Shown here in pieces: positions 1 through 9,020 of a stretch of 64,000 nt of DNA (position 1 is the first letter of the stretch; every line of letters starts with the position of its first letter). This stretch comes from Methylobacterium sp. R2-1 (GTDB lineage: Bacteria > Pseudomonadota > Alphaproteobacteria > Rhizobiales > Beijerinckiaceae), in contig NZ_JACHWM010000007.1 of NCBI RefSeq assembly GCF_014191355.1, positions 62,001 to 126,000 of the forward strand, written 5' to 3'. The position numbers were made by a program, and so were the translations under genes. The notes under the pieces were generated by a model. The model was not told where the DNA came from. It saw only the letters and a program-made list of their open reading frames with translations, and searched no databases.

Positions 1-354
1 GTAGAGCGCCGGGTCGGACTTCTCGCCGGAATCGAGCACCACGCGGCAATCGATCTTGAGATGATCGAAATCGGGGCCGCGCAGGGCGCGGTTGCGGTAG
101 TGCAGGCCGTAGAGCGCAATCTGACCCGACGCGTCGCGGAAGGCGCGGGCGGGCGCGTCGGGGACGTCGGCGCCGTCGCAGGCATCGCGGGTGGCGGAGA
201 ACAGCGTCCGCTCCGGCCCCGTCAGGGTGAGCGCCGAGAGCGGCGGCTCCGAGGCGGCGCTGGCCGGCGGCGGCACGGGGCCGCAGGAGAGCGCGAGCGT
301 CACGGCGAGGAGGCGGGCGAGGGGGCGAGCAAGGGGACGGGACGATCTGGACAT
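1..354 (-). CDS. Secreted protein of unknown function (partial, 3' end outside window)
   Basis: This reverse-strand frame starts at ATG 354 and is still open at base 1, so only the first 118 residues are visible. The N-terminus has several arginines, a hydrophobic stretch and an alanine-rich end (PPPASAAS) typical of a signal peptide, so the product is probably periplasmic or secreted. After it come ALTLTGPERTLFSATRDACDG and a conserved-looking YGLHYRNRALRGPDFDHLKI segment with two cysteines that might pair. I do not recognise the family. It is divergent from the NnrU gene. Confidence 0.6.
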   Translation of the reverse strand, partial: MSRSSRPLARPLARLLAVTLALSCGPVPPPASAASEPPLSALTLTGPERTLFSATRDACDGADVPDAPARAFRDASGQIALYGLHYRNRALRGPDFDHLKIDCRVVLDSGEKSDPALY

Positions 355-433
355 CCCGTCAGGATTGCGTTTTGAACCGTTACAGGGAGCTTGTCCGCAT
401 CCGCCGGAGCGAGCGCCGTCCACAGGCTGCCCC

Positions 434-1039
434 ATGCTGGTTCTGATCCTCGGCCTCGTGCTGTTCCTCGGCACGCACGCCTTCTCCATGGCCCGCGCCC
501 GGCGCGCGGAGGTGATCGGCCGGATCGGCGAGGGTCGGTTCAAGCTTGGCTACACCCTGCTCTCGGCGCTGGGCCTGATCCTGACCGTCTATGGCTACGG
601 CCTCTACCGGCAGGAGGGCATGATCCCGGTCTGGTCGCCGCCGCTCTGGACCCGGCATCTCGCGGTGCTCTTGACCCTGTTCGCCTTCATCAGCCTCGCG
701 GCGGCCTATCTGCCCGGCCATCTCCGCGCCCGGCTCAAGCACCCGATGCTGCTGGCCGTGAAGATCTGGGCGACCGCCCACCTCCTGGCCAACGGCGATC
801 TCGGCTCGATCCTGCTGTTCGGCTCCTTCCTCGCCTGGGCGGTGGCCGCCCGCATCAGCGCCAAGCGCCGCGCGCTGACAGTGGGGCAGGTCGCGCAGCA
901 GCACGGCGGACAGGCCGCCCCGGCCGGTTGGCGCAACGACGCCATCGCCGTGGTCGTCGGCGTCGTGGCGTGGTTCGTATTCGGCAAGGTCCTGCACCCG
1001 CTGCTCATCGGCGTCGCCGCTTGGCCAGGACAGGCCTGA
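434..1039 (+). CDS. NnrU family integral membrane protein
   Basis: A 201-residue polytopic membrane protein of the NnrU family, starting MLVLILGLVLFLGTHAF. About five to six hydrophobic segments span nearly the whole length, and the early histidine in GTHAFSM is typical of the family. NnrU was first linked to nitrite/nitric oxide reduction in denitrifiers and is related to the plant carotenoid isomerase Z-ISO. There is no denitrification gene nearby, so the role here is open. The ATG at 434 lacks a clear Shine-Dalgarno site but is the only start that places a hydrophobic N-terminus first. Confidence 0.8.
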   Translation: MLVLILGLVLFLGTHAFSMARARRAEVIGRIGEGRFKLGYTLLSALGLILTVYGYGLYRQEGMIPVWSPPLWTRHLAVLLTLFAFISLAAAYLPGHLRARLKHPMLLAVKIWATAHLLANGDLGSILLFGSFLAWAVAARISAKRRALTVGQVAQQHGGQAAPAGWRNDAIAVVVGVVAWFVFGKVLHPLLIGVAAWPGQA

Positions 1040-1135
1040 GCCCCCTATTCGCCAAAGCGGGGACGCTGTGCTAGGCGCCCCTGACAAGACGACGAGCGAG
1101 GCGAGAGCGCTCCGCAAGGGGCGCCCGGATTTGTC

Positions 1136-1846
1136 ATGGCCGAGAACAACGAGTTCATCCGCGAGGTCGATGAGGATTACCGCCGCGACCAGATCGCCAA
1201 GATCTGGAAGCGCTACAACGCGCTGATCATCACCCTGGCGATCCTCCTCGTGGCCGGCGTCGGCGGCTTCAATTACTGGCGCCACGCCGAGCGCACCCGC
1301 GCCGAGGCGGCCTCCGAGCGCTACGATCGGGCCAACCGCCTCGCCAAGGACGGCAAGGCGGAGGAGGCGGACCGCGACTTCGCCGCGATCCGGACCGATG
1401 GGCCGGGAGGCTACGCCCTGCTCGTCCGCTTCCGCCTCGCCGCCGAGGCGGCCAAGCGCGATGCGGCTGCCGGGGCGGAGGCCTACGACAAACTCGCCGC
1501 CGATACCGGCATCGGCGATTCCCTGCGCGACCTCGCCCGCCTGCGCGCGGCCCTGCTGCGCCTCGACGGGTCCGATCCGAACGCGGCTTTGGCCAGCCTG
1601 CAGGGGCTTGCCGCCCCGACCAACGCCTACCGCCACACCGCCCGCGAGATGCTCGGCCTGACCGCGCTCAAGCGCGGCGACATCGAGGGCGCCGGCCGCT
1701 GGTTCGACCAGATCAGCGCCGACGCCGAGACGCCCCAGGGCCTGCGCCAGCGGGTCGAGGTCTACGAGGCGCTGGTCGCCGGTGGCCCCGTCACCGTGAC
1801 GGAAGCCAAGCCCGAGAACGCCGCTCCGCCGCCGATCACCCGCTGA
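1136..1846 (+). CDS. YfgM-like membrane-anchored TPR protein
   Basis: A 236-residue protein with a short charged cytoplasmic N-terminus ([20 protein letters not shown]), one membrane segment at about residues 29-46 and a helical tetratricopeptide-like domain facing the periplasm. This matches YfgM, which sits at the SecYEG translocon and helps hand over periplasmic proteins. The gene precedes der, the same neighbourhood as yfgM-bamB-der in E. coli, although no bamB lies between them here. The C-terminus is a proline-rich tail. Confidence 0.78.
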   Translation: MAENNEFIREVDEDYRRDQIAKIWKRYNALIITLAILLVAGVGGFNYWRHAERTRAEAASERYDRANRLAKDGKAEEADRDFAAIRTDGPGGYALLVRFRLAAEAAKRDAAAGAEAYDKLAADTGIGDSLRDLARLRAALLRLDGSDPNAALASLQGLAAPTNAYRHTAREMLGLTALKRGDIEGAGRWFDQISADAETPQGLRQRVEVYEALVAGGPVTVTEAKPENAAPPPITR

Positions 1847-1932
1847 CGGCGCGGCCGGAACCGCCTATCTTCGAAATGGATGTTGCGCGTCGGGCTCCCC
1901 TGCCCGCGCGCCTGACGAGACTGTTGTTTCCC

Positions 1933-3273
1933 ATGGATCTGCCGACCGTCGCGATCGTCGGACGCCCGAATGTCGGCAAGTCGACCCTGTTCAACCGGCT
2001 GGTCGGGCGCAAGCTCGCCCTGGTGGATGACCGGCCCGGCGTGACCCGCGACCGCCGCGAGGGCGAGGGCTTCATCGGCGATGTCGCCTTCCGCGTCATC
2101 GACACCGCCGGCCTGGAGGAGGCAGACGCCGATTCGCTGCTCGGCCGGATGCGCGCTCAGACCGAGGCTGCGATCCTCGAAGCCGATGCGGTGCTGTTCG
2201 TGATCGACGCCCGCGCCGGCGTGCTCCCCGCCGACCGGCCCTTCGCCGAACTGGTGCGCCGCTCCGGCTGCCCCGTCATCCTCATCGCCAACAAGGCGGA
2301 GGGCGGCGCCGGGATGGCCGGCGCCTACGAGGCCTTCTCGCTGGGCCTCGGCGATCCGATCCCCTTCTCCGCCGAGCACGGCGAGGGCCTGGGCTCGCTG
2401 CAGGATGCGCTCCGCGAGGTTCTGCCCGAACCCGACGAGGAGGACGAGGACGGGGAGGGCGGCAAGGGCCTGCGCGTCGCCATTGTCGGGCGCCCGAACG
2501 CGGGCAAGTCCACCCTCATCAACCGGATGATCGGCGAGGACCGCCTGCTGGTCGGCCCTGAGGCCGGCATCACCCGCGATTCGATCTCCCTCGATTGGGA
2601 GTGGCGCGGGCGCCGGATCAAGCTCCATGACACCGCCGGCATGCGCCGCCGGGCGCGCATCGACGACAAGCTGGAAAAGCTCGCGGTCTCGGACGGCTTG
2701 CGCGCCGTGCGCTTCGCCGAGGTCGTGGTCGTGCTCCTCGACGCGACGATCCCGTTCGAGAAGCAGGATCTCACCATCGTCGATCTCGTCGAGAGCGAGG
2801 GCCGCGCCGTGGTGATCGGCCTCAACAAGTGGGATCTCGTCGCCGACCAGCCGGGCCTGCTCAAGACCCTCAGGGAAGACTGCACCCGCTTGCTGCCGCA
2901 GGTGCGCGGCGTCTCGGTTGTACCGCTCTCGGGGCTCGCCGGCGACGGCATCGACAAGCTGATGCAGGCCGTGGTCGATGCCTCCGAGGTGTGGAGCCGG
3001 CGCGTCTCGACGGCGCGGATCAACGCGTGGCTCACCGACGCGCTCCAGCGCAATCCGCCGCCCGCGGTCTCGGGCCGGCGCATCAAGATCCGCTACGCGA
3101 CCCAGGTGAAGAGCCGCCCGCCGCACTTCGCCCTGTTCGGCAACCAGCTCGACGCCCTGCCGAAATCCTACACCCGCTACCTCGTCAACGGCCTGCGCGA
3201 GGCCTTCGACCTGCCCGGCACGCCGATCCGGCTGTCGCTGCGCACGTCCAAGAACCCGTTCGACAAGAGCTGA
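1933..3273 (+). CDS. der: GTPase Der (EngA), 50S ribosome assembly
   Basis: Two tandem GTPase domains are visible. The first has [14 protein letters not shown] near residue 10 and DTAGLEE; the second has [14 protein letters not shown] near residue 185, DTAGMRRR and NKWD. A C-terminal KH-like domain ends in SKNPFDKS. This arrangement is unique to Der, which matures the 50S ribosomal subunit. I chose ATG 1933 (446 aa), which starts directly with [12 protein letters not shown]; an in-frame ATG at 1876 would add 19 unusual residues. An acidic linker ([10 protein letters not shown]) separates the G domains. Confidence 0.97.
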   Translation: MDLPTVAIVGRPNVGKSTLFNRLVGRKLALVDDRPGVTRDRREGEGFIGDVAFRVIDTAGLEEADADSLLGRMRAQTEAAILEADAVLFVIDARAGVLPADRPFAELVRRSGCPVILIANKAEGGAGMAGAYEAFSLGLGDPIPFSAEHGEGLGSLQDALREVLPEPDEEDEDGEGGKGLRVAIVGRPNAGKSTLINRMIGEDRLLVGPEAGITRDSISLDWEWRGRRIKLHDTAGMRRRARIDDKLEKLAVSDGLRAVRFAEVVVVLLDATIPFEKQDLTIVDLVESEGRAVVIGLNKWDLVADQPGLLKTLREDCTRLLPQVRGVSVVPLSGLAGDGIDKLMQAVVDASEVWSRRVSTARINAWLTDALQRNPPPAVSGRRIKIRYATQVKSRPPHFALFGNQLDALPKSYTRYLVNGLREAFDLPGTPIRLSLRTSKNPFDKS

Positions 3274-3449
3274 CGGCTAGCGGCCGGAGGAGGCGGATTG
3301 TTCCCGCCGCCGCTTCGGCGCGCCACGAAGAAAAATCATCCTTTCAGGAACCGATTGCGGAGGGATTCGCTCTCTTCAAGGGCTGATCATCGGGAGTCCG
3401 AGCCCTTGCCCGTTGCGTGCAGGTTCTTAGCTTTTCCCTCTCTTCCCGA

Positions 3450-4370
3450 ATGGATCTTCTCCCGATGGCCGGGCCGTCTTCCGCCGCAGCCGTGCGGCTG
3501 ACGAAGCGCACCACGCCGCGCACGCTCGCTCTCATGGGGCTCGTTGCCTTGGTCGTGATCGCTGCGGCGGCGCTGCCCCTGCTCGCGTATGGCCTGGATG
3601 CCGGCTCGGTCCACGCAGTGACCGAGGGGCTGACGAGCCGCGGCTTCTGGACCGCCGTCGCGGTCGGGCTCGCGGCGCAGACCGTCGATGGCGCGCTCGG
3701 CATGGCCTATGGCATCACCTCGACCACCTTCCTGCTCTCCACCGGGGTGCCACCGGCAGCGGCCTCGGTGCATGTCGCCGAGATCTTCACCACCGCCTTC
3801 TCCGGCCTCTCGCACTGGCGGCTCGGCAACGTGGACGGGGCGCTGTTCCGGCGCCTGCTCATCCCCGGTGTGATCGGCGCAGTGGCGGGCGCGACCCTTC
3901 TCACCTCGGTCGATGGCGAGGTGATCAAGCCGTTCGTCTCGGTCTACCTGCTCGTGATGGGGCTCACCATCCTGTCGAAGGCGTTCCGCACCCTGAAGAC
4001 CCGCCGCGAGCCGCCACGCGCCGTGGTGCCGCTGGCGCTCGGCGGCGGCTTCGTCGATGCAATCGGTGGCGGCGGGTGGGGGCCGGTGGTGACGACGACG
4101 CTGGTCGGTGCCGGGCAGGACCCGCGCACCTCGATCGGCTCGGTCAACGCGGCGGAGTTCTTCGTCGCGCTGGCGAGCGGCCTGTCCTTGACCCTGCTCG
4201 GCGGGCTGACCCACTGGACCACCATCGCCGGCCTCGTCGTCGGCGGACTGTTCGCCGCGCCGATCGCTGCCTTGTTGGTGCGGGTGATCCCGGCGCGGGT
4301 GCTGATGGTCGTGGTGGGGCTCCTGATCGCGAGCTTGAGCCTGGTGAACCTCGCCGGGCTGTTCGGCTAG
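3450..4370 (+). CDS. TauE/SafE family sulfite/organic anion permease
   Basis: A 306-residue membrane protein with eight or so hydrophobic segments. It contains both family repeats: AQTVDGALGMAYG near residue 75 and FVDAIGGGGWGPVVTTTL near residue 200. TauE/SafE proteins are thought to export sulfite, sulfoacetate or similar anions; no substrate can be read from the sequence. ATG 3450 was chosen; ATG 3465 is an alternative five codons later. A strong hairpin follows the stop codon directly. Confidence 0.85.
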   Translation: MDLLPMAGPSSAAAVRLTKRTTPRTLALMGLVALVVIAAAALPLLAYGLDAGSVHAVTEGLTSRGFWTAVAVGLAAQTVDGALGMAYGITSTTFLLSTGVPPAAASVHVAEIFTTAFSGLSHWRLGNVDGALFRRLLIPGVIGAVAGATLLTSVDGEVIKPFVSVYLLVMGLTILSKAFRTLKTRREPPRAVVPLALGGGFVDAIGGGGWGPVVTTTLVGAGQDPRTSIGSVNAAEFFVALASGLSLTLLGGLTHWTTIAGLVVGGLFAAPIAALLVRVIPARVLMVVVGLLIASLSLVNLAGLFG

Positions 4371-4405
4371 CGCACCGTCCTGAACGTCAGATCCGGGACG
4401 GTGCG
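4371..4405 (+). terminator. Hairpin directly after the TauE-type gene
   Basis: A perfect 10-bp inverted repeat, 4371-4380 (CGCACCGTCC) with 4396-4405 (GGACGGTGCG), encloses a 15-base loop and begins right after the stop codon. There is no run of T, so it may act as a transcript-stabilising or weak terminator structure. It also forms the left part of dispersed repeat family A. Confidence 0.55.
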
Positions 4406-4422
4406 CTCGCCGCTTGTTCCGG

Positions 4423-4468
4423 CATCGTCGTTTTCCGAAAGCCGGCGACCACCTTTCGGGACAATGCT
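4423..4468 (+). repeat. Dispersed intergenic repeat family A, copy 1
   Basis: The segment contains TTTTCCGAAAGCCG at 4431-4444 and CTTTCGGGAC at 4453-4462, an imperfect palindrome. The same layout (palindrome just after a stop codon, then this element) occurs on the opposite strand at 53786-53874. Elements of this CCGAAAG/CTTTCGG type are common between genes in Hyphomicrobiales. Confidence 0.65.
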
Positions 4469-4475
4469 CTGACCC

Positions 4476-5600
4476 TCACCCGTCGCGCGTGGTCTCGGCG
4501 AGCCAGTCCACCACCGCGTCGAGGGCTTGGCGGTTGCTGGTGTCGCCGCCGCGGGTCGCCTCGAAGGCGGTGATCTGTCGGTCGGCGCTGGTGCCCTCGC
4601 GCAGGATGCGGCGGGCATCGGCGACCTCCTCGGTGCAGCCCAGCGCCTCGGCATCCTCCGCGATCAGCGCGAGCAGCGTGTCGAGGGAGGTCTCGAAGGA
4701 GAACGCCTGCTCGGACGCCTCATCGATCAGCTCGGCCTCGATCCCGCTGCGCTGGGCCCGCCACAGGTTCTCCGCCGCGATCGCCCGCGAGACGCCGGTG
4801 AGCCCCGCATTGATGTCGGGCCGGCGCTCGACCAGCCGCACGAGGCAGCGGAACAGCGCCGCCACCACGATGGCGTCGGCGAGCCGCGTGCAGGAATCGG
4901 CGATGCGCAGCTCGAGCGTCGGGAACTTGATCGAGGGGCGCAGGGACCACCACAGGAAGCTCGCATCCTGGATCGAGCCGGCATTGGTCATGATGCGCAC
5001 GTAGCGCTCGTAAGCCGCCGCGTCGCCCATCAGGTCGGGCAGGCCGGTGCGGGGCAACTCGCCGAAGGCACTGAGACGGTAGGCGGCGAGCCCCGTCGGC
5101 TTGCCCTGCCAGAACGGCGAGGAGACAGAGAGGGCCAAGAGCAGGGGTTGGAACGGCAGCAGCCGGTCCATCAGCGCCACGCGCCGGTCGGGGTCGGCGA
5201 CCTCGACATGGACGTGCATGCCGCAGATCAGGCTGCGCCGCCCGGCGAGCCCCACGTCGCGCAGGATGCCGCGGTAGCGGTCACCCTTGGTCGGCAATTG
5301 CCGCGCCCAATCGGCGATGGGGTGGGTGCCGGCGGCGAAGACGAGGAGCCCGTGCTCGCGGCCCAGATCCGCCAATGCCTGCCGCTGCTCCAGCAGGGCG
5401 GCATGGGCGGCTGCGAACGCCGTGGAGGGCGGGGTGCAGACCTCGACCTGGCATTGCAGCAGTTCGCGCCCGATCTCCGGCAGACGCTCACCGGCCGCCT
5501 GATGGAACGGCTTGACCGAGCGGCGCGGCGTGCCGCGGGTCTCGGCGTCGGCGAGGAAATACTCTTCCTCGATCCCGAACCGGTAGGGGTGGGCGCTCAT
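4476..5600 (-). CDS. YbdK-type carboxylate-amine ligase (glutamate-cysteine ligase GCS2 family)
   Basis: A 374-residue protein with the GCS2 hallmarks: FGIEEEYFL at residues 8-16, CQVEVCTPP, AGTHPIADW, CGMHVHVEV with the metal-binding histidines, and LELRIADSC. YbdK-type enzymes have weak glutamate-cysteine ligase activity and probably join other carboxylates and amines with ATP. The true substrate cannot be told from sequence. ATG 5600 puts the EEEY motif at the expected distance from the N-terminus. It is convergent with the TauE-type gene and divergent from mutM. Confidence 0.9.
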   Translation of the reverse strand: MSAHPYRFGIEEEYFLADAETRGTPRRSVKPFHQAAGERLPEIGRELLQCQVEVCTPPSTAFAAAHAALLEQRQALADLGREHGLLVFAAGTHPIADWARQLPTKGDRYRGILRDVGLAGRRSLICGMHVHVEVADPDRRVALMDRLLPFQPLLLALSVSSPFWQGKPTGLAAYRLSAFGELPRTGLPDLMGDAAAYERYVRIMTNAGSIQDASFLWWSLRPSIKFPTLELRIADSCTRLADAIVVAALFRCLVRLVERRPDINAGLTGVSRAIAAENLWRAQRSGIEAELIDEASEQAFSFETSLDTLLALIAEDAEALGCTEEVADARRILREGTSADRQITAFEATRGGDTSNRQALDAVVDWLAETTRDG

Positions 5601-5852
5601 GCCGTGCTGACTCCGACGACCGGCTGACGCGCTCTCACCGGAGGGGAGGCCGGTCCGGCCAGAGAGGCGCGCCGAAAGGACCTTGGCCGGGAGCAAGCCG
5701 TTAGCCCTGACAACGGTTCCCGGGGAAGCTTTGCCGGAAGCGCGACACCGTGGCCACCCGGTACGGTCCGGCGGGGCTCGCGCCGGGGGCGGGGAGGGCG
5801 CTACAGCTCTCTTGTCCTCTCTCTTGTCCTCCGCCGCTTTTCGCTCGCGACC

Positions 5853-6752
5853 ATGCCCGAACTGCCCGAAGTCGAGACCGTACGCCGAGGCTTGGCCCCC
5901 GCGATGGTCGGTGCGCGCGTCTCCCGCGTCATCCTGCGCCGGCCGAATCTGCGCTTCCCCTTCCCCGAGCGCTTCGCCGAGCGGCTGGAGGGCGCCACCG
6001 TTCTCGAACTGGTGCGCCGGGCCAAATACCTGACGGCGCATCTCGATTCCGGCGAGAGCCTGATCCTGCATCTCGGCATGAGCGGGCGTTTCGACGTGCG
6101 GCTGCCCGACGGCTCGAATCTCTCGCCGGGCGACTTCTACCTCGAAGGGGCGCTGGGCCAGCCCAAGCACGACCACGTGGTGATGGCCTTCGCCAACGGC
6201 GCCACCGTGACCTACAACGACACCCGCCGCTTCGGCTTCATGGACCTCGTGGCGACGCGCGACCTCGAAACCTGCCGCCATTTCGCCGGCATGGGCGTCG
6301 AGCCGCTCTCCGACGCCCTCGACGCGGCGGTGCTTGCGCGCCTGTTCGCGAGAAAGATCACGCCGCTGAAGGCGGCGCTGCTCGACCAGCGCCTGATCGC
6401 GGGACTGGGCAACATCTATGTCTGCGAGGCGCTGCACCGCTCGGGCCTCCACCCGGCCCTGCCGGCAGGCGCGCTCGCCAAGCCCGACGGTTCGCCGACG
6501 CCGAAGGCGAAGAAACTCGTCAAGGAGATCAAGGCCGTGCTGACCGAGGCGGTGGCGGCCGGCGGCTCAACCTTGCGCGACTACGCCCGTCCGGACGGGG
6601 AGCGCGGCGCCTTCCAGCACGGGTTCCGCGTCTACGACCGGGTGGGCCATGCCTGCCCGACCAAGGGTTGCGCCGGGCGGGTCGGGCGGATCGTGCAGGG
6701 CGGACGCTCGACCTTCTTCTGCGAGACCTGCCAAGTCCTGCCGGCGCGGTAA
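5853..6752 (+). CDS. mutM: Formamidopyrimidine-DNA glycosylase (MutM/Fpg)
   Basis: This base-excision repair enzyme removes 8-oxoguanine and cuts the abasic site. The start [14 protein letters not shown] carries the catalytic Pro2 and Glu3. The lysine of RRAKYL is the conserved DNA-contact lysine, [15 protein letters not shown] forms the helix-two-turns-helix, and CPTKGC...CETCQ at the C-terminus is the zinc finger. At 299 residues it is slightly longer than the usual 270-290 because of a lysine-rich insert near residue 210. Confidence 0.97.
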   Translation: MPELPEVETVRRGLAPAMVGARVSRVILRRPNLRFPFPERFAERLEGATVLELVRRAKYLTAHLDSGESLILHLGMSGRFDVRLPDGSNLSPGDFYLEGALGQPKHDHVVMAFANGATVTYNDTRRFGFMDLVATRDLETCRHFAGMGVEPLSDALDAAVLARLFARKITPLKAALLDQRLIAGLGNIYVCEALHRSGLHPALPAGALAKPDGSPTPKAKKLVKEIKAVLTEAVAAGGSTLRDYARPDGERGAFQHGFRVYDRVGHACPTKGCAGRVGRIVQGGRSTFFCETCQVLPAR

Positions 6753-6974
6753 GGTCTGCACGACGGAGCCGCCGGTTTCATCCCGCTTATGTTTGCTTGA
6801 AATTCGACGCTCATTCTCCGCTCTTCAGGTCACGCGCCGCGCGAATGTTGAACGGTTCAGGGCCGCAATGCGTTCTCAGCTTTGCCACAACACGGCAAAG
6901 CCCGTTTCCGCTCTTCCGGTTTGCCGGCCGTCCGCGGCGGCCTTCCGAAGGGCCTAACGACACGGAGGAACACC

Positions 6975-7190
6975 ATGCGCGCCATCAAGCTGCTCCCGAT
7001 TCTCGGCCTGCTCGCCCTCGGCCTCGCGGCCTGTAAGGACGAGAAGAAGGATACCACGGGCACGACCACGCCTCCGGCCAACACCACGACCACTGCCCCC
7101 GCGACGCCGCCCGCAACCCCGCCGGCCGCCGGCCAGACCACGGCGCCGACCAACCCGCCCGCTGCGAACAAGCCCGCCGGGCAGCCGTAG
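6975..7190 (+). CDS. Small Thr/Pro/Ala-rich lipoprotein
   Basis: A 71-residue protein with a lipobox: LLALGLAAC places the lipidated cysteine at residue 20. The mature part begins with charged residues (KDEKKD), then is almost only threonine, proline, alanine and glycine, and ends in KPAGQP, so it is probably an unstructured envelope peptide. GGAGGA at 6965-6970 is a good ribosome-binding site for ATG 6975. Function unknown. Two hairpins follow the stop. Confidence 0.72.
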   Translation: MRAIKLLPILGLLALGLAACKDEKKDTTGTTTPPANTTTTAPATPPATPPAAGQTTAPTNPPAANKPAGQP

Positions 7191-7211
7191 TTTCTGTGAT
7201 TGTCCGACATT

Positions 7212-7230
7212 GCCCGGTCGGTGACCGGGC
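7212..7230 (+). terminator. First hairpin after the small lipoprotein gene
   Basis: Perfect 8-bp arms GCCCGGTC (7212-7219) and GACCGGGC (7223-7230) with a 3-base loop, 21 bases after the stop. No T-run follows; it may work together with the next hairpin. Confidence 0.4.
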
Positions 7231-7244
7231 GACGTGAAATGAGG

Positions 7245-7272
7245 AAGGCTCGCCGGGAGGCGAGCCTTCTTG
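7245..7272 (+). terminator. Rho-independent-type terminator
   Basis: Perfect 10-bp stem AAGGCTCGCC (7245-7254) / GGCGAGCCTT (7259-7268) with loop GGGA, followed by CTTG. It separates the lipoprotein gene from the Rrf2 promoter. Confidence 0.7.
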
Positions 7273-7299
7273 CGTTCGGGGGCATGCCACCCAACGCGC

Positions 7300-7338
7300 T
7301 TGACAGCTGCTCGGTCATGAAACATGTAAAGTTACATG
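7300..7338 (+). promoter_or_regulatory. Rrf2 promoter and overlapping palindromic operator
   Basis: A consensus -35 hexamer TTGACA lies at 7300-7305. From 7323 to 7338 there is a perfect palindrome, CATGTAA-AG-TTACATG, whose last three bases are the ATG of the Rrf2 gene. A -10-like TGTAAA (7325-7330) lies within it. Autoregulation by the Rrf2 protein binding its own start site is the natural inference. There is no Shine-Dalgarno site, so the message may be leaderless. Confidence 0.6.
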
Positions 7339-7800
7339 AGGCGAGACAGCAAGCTTTCGGGCGTCCTCCACGTGCTCCTGCACATGGCCGAGATCGAAGG
7401 GCCGGTGACCTCCGAGTTCCTGGCCGGCGTGATGCAGACCAATCCCGTCGTGGTCCGGCGCATCATGGCGGGCCTGCGCGACCGGGGTTACGTCCACTCG
7501 GAGAAGGGGCATGGCGGCGGCTGGCGGATCGCCTGCGATTTCGAGGCCGTCACCCTGCGCGACATCTACGACGCGCTCGGCGCGCCCGAAATCTTCGCCA
7601 TGGGCAACCGGAGCGAGGCGCCCGGCTGCCTCGTCGAACAGGCGGTCAATGCCGCGATGGACGAGAGCTTCCGCGAGGCGGAGGCGCTTCTGATGGCGCA
7701 GCTCGGCCGGGTCACGCTCGCCACGCTCAGTGCCGACTTCCATGCCCGCCTCGCGGCGCGCGGCGGCGACTTCAACCTGGAGACGGCCCATGCGGTATGA
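7336..7800 (+). CDS. Rrf2 family transcriptional regulator
   Basis: A 154-residue Rrf2-type winged-helix protein. It starts in the expected register ([14 protein letters not shown]), has the recognition helix [19 protein letters not shown], and then the glycine-rich wing GHGGGWRIA. The three-cysteine iron-sulfur cluster motif of IscR/NsrR is absent; only two isolated cysteines are present, so sensing may use a thiol or a ligand as in YwnA-like members. It overlaps by 11 bases the gene for a thioredoxin-reductase-like enzyme, its likely target. Confidence 0.88.
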   Translation: MRRDSKLSGVLHVLLHMAEIEGPVTSEFLAGVMQTNPVVVRRIMAGLRDRGYVHSEKGHGGGWRIACDFEAVTLRDIYDALGAPEIFAMGNRSEAPGCLVEQAVNAAMDESFREAEALLMAQLGRVTLATLSADFHARLAARGGDFNLETAHAV

Positions 7801-8698
7801 TGCGATCATCGTCGGCGGCAGCTTCGCTGGCCTCTCCGCAGCGCTCTACATCGCCCGAGGGCGCCGCAGGGTCTGCGTCATCGATGCCGGCGCGCCCCGC
7901 AACCGGTTTGCCGCTGCTTCGCACGGCTTCTTTGCGCAGGACGGCGAAAATCCCCTGGCGATGATCGCGACCGCCCGCGCGCAGCTCGCTAGCTACCCGA
8001 ACGCGACCTTCATCACCGGGGAGGCGGTGTCGGCCCAGGCGCAAGGCGACGGTTTCGCCGTCTCGCTGGCCGGGGGGCAACGGCTCGCGGCGTCCAAGCT
8101 CGTTCTTGCCTTCGGCATCAGCGATATCCTGCCCGACCTTCCCGGACTGGCGGAGCGCTGGGGCGCGAGCGTGCTGCACTGCCCCTACTGCCACGGCTTC
8201 GAGTTTTCCGGGCGCGTCCTCGGCGTGCTGTTTGCCGGCGCCATATCGGTCCATCAGGCCGAACTGGTCGCGGAATGGGGGCCGACCACCCTCTTCCTGA
8301 ACGGGGGACCGGCACCAGATGCGGACGCCTGCGCGCGGCTCGCCGCCCGCAATGTCGGGATCGAACCCAGCCCGGTCCGGGCGCTCGCGGGCGAGGGACG
8401 TGCCCTGTCGGGGCTCGTCATGGCAGATGGCCGGACGATCCTGCTGGATGCCCTCTTCGTCGGCCCCCGGTACCGCCTGAACAGCCCGCTCGCCGAACAA
8501 CTCGGCTGCGCCGTGGATGAGGGCATGCTCGGGCCGGTGATCCGCACCGATGCGATGAAGGAGACGACAGTTCCCGGTGTCTACGCGGCCGGGGACGCGG
8601 CACGGTCTCCGCACAGCGTGGCCTGGGCTTCGGCCGACGGCGTGACGGCCGGCGTGGCGCTGCATCAAACGCTGGTGTTTCCGCGTCTGGCGGCGTGA
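7790..8698 (+). CDS. Thioredoxin-reductase-like FAD/NAD(P) oxidoreductase
   Basis: A 302-residue flavoprotein. FAD-binding [16 protein letters not shown] is at the N-terminus, the redox-active pair CPYC is near residue 130, and [10 protein letters not shown] near residue 275 binds the flavin ribityl chain. This is the layout of low-molecular-weight thioredoxin reductase. The NADPH-binding half is degenerate ([16 protein letters not shown] has no GGGNSA motif), so the electron donor is uncertain. ATG 7790 overlaps the end of the Rrf2 gene, implying co-translation and redox control by it. Confidence 0.88.
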   Translation: MRYDAIIVGGSFAGLSAALYIARGRRRVCVIDAGAPRNRFAAASHGFFAQDGENPLAMIATARAQLASYPNATFITGEAVSAQAQGDGFAVSLAGGQRLAASKLVLAFGISDILPDLPGLAERWGASVLHCPYCHGFEFSGRVLGVLFAGAISVHQAELVAEWGPTTLFLNGGPAPDADACARLAARNVGIEPSPVRALAGEGRALSGLVMADGRTILLDALFVGPRYRLNSPLAEQLGCAVDEGMLGPVIRTDAMKETTVPGVYAAGDAARSPHSVAWASADGVTAGVALHQTLVFPRLAA

Positions 8699-8998
8699 GG
8701 GGCAGGCGGCCGATCGGACGAGGCCGGGCCTCGGGACCGGCGACCGCGGTGCCGATCCCCAGCCCTCGTCATGGACCTGCGGCAAACCGTTCTTGTTTTT
8801 ATCCGAGGTGGCCCTGTCTCGACGCACCCTCGCCTTGCAGGCCGACACCGAAGACGAGACGGCCCAAGTCCAGTGTGATCCCCCTTCTATCCGAACGACT
8901 GATTTCGGCTTGTCAGCGATTGTCGCGGCGATCAGTTTGGAGGCGGCCTCGGCGCGATTCTCTTTGCCCGAGCCGTCCTTGATGGGATCGAAGATCAG
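8699..8998. other. Intergenic stretch without a clear gene
   Basis: No frame here carries a recognisable domain. On the reverse strand an open frame begins MGSKPLHLIFDPIKD at 9019 and continues through the region, but it has no ribosome-binding site or family resemblance. The base composition is less GC-rich than the neighbours. It ends in the 13-bp inverted repeat at 8981-9020. Confidence 0.4.
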
Positions 8999-9020
8999 AT
9001 GCAGCGGCTTCGATCCCATC
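8981..9020. repeat. 13-bp inverted repeat enclosing a start codon
   Basis: GATGGGATCGAAG (8981-8993) and CTTCGATCCCATC (9008-9020) are perfect reverse complements with a 14-base loop. The ATG of the serine hydrolase gene (8999-9001) lies in the loop, so the structure could affect translation, or it may be an operator. Confidence 0.6.

Noticed and set aside
8700..9019. Reverse-strand frame starting MGSKPLHLIFDPIKD
   Set aside because: The first 50 residues look protein-like, but no family is recognised, the rest is random and its start lies in an inverted repeat. Kept only as a note.
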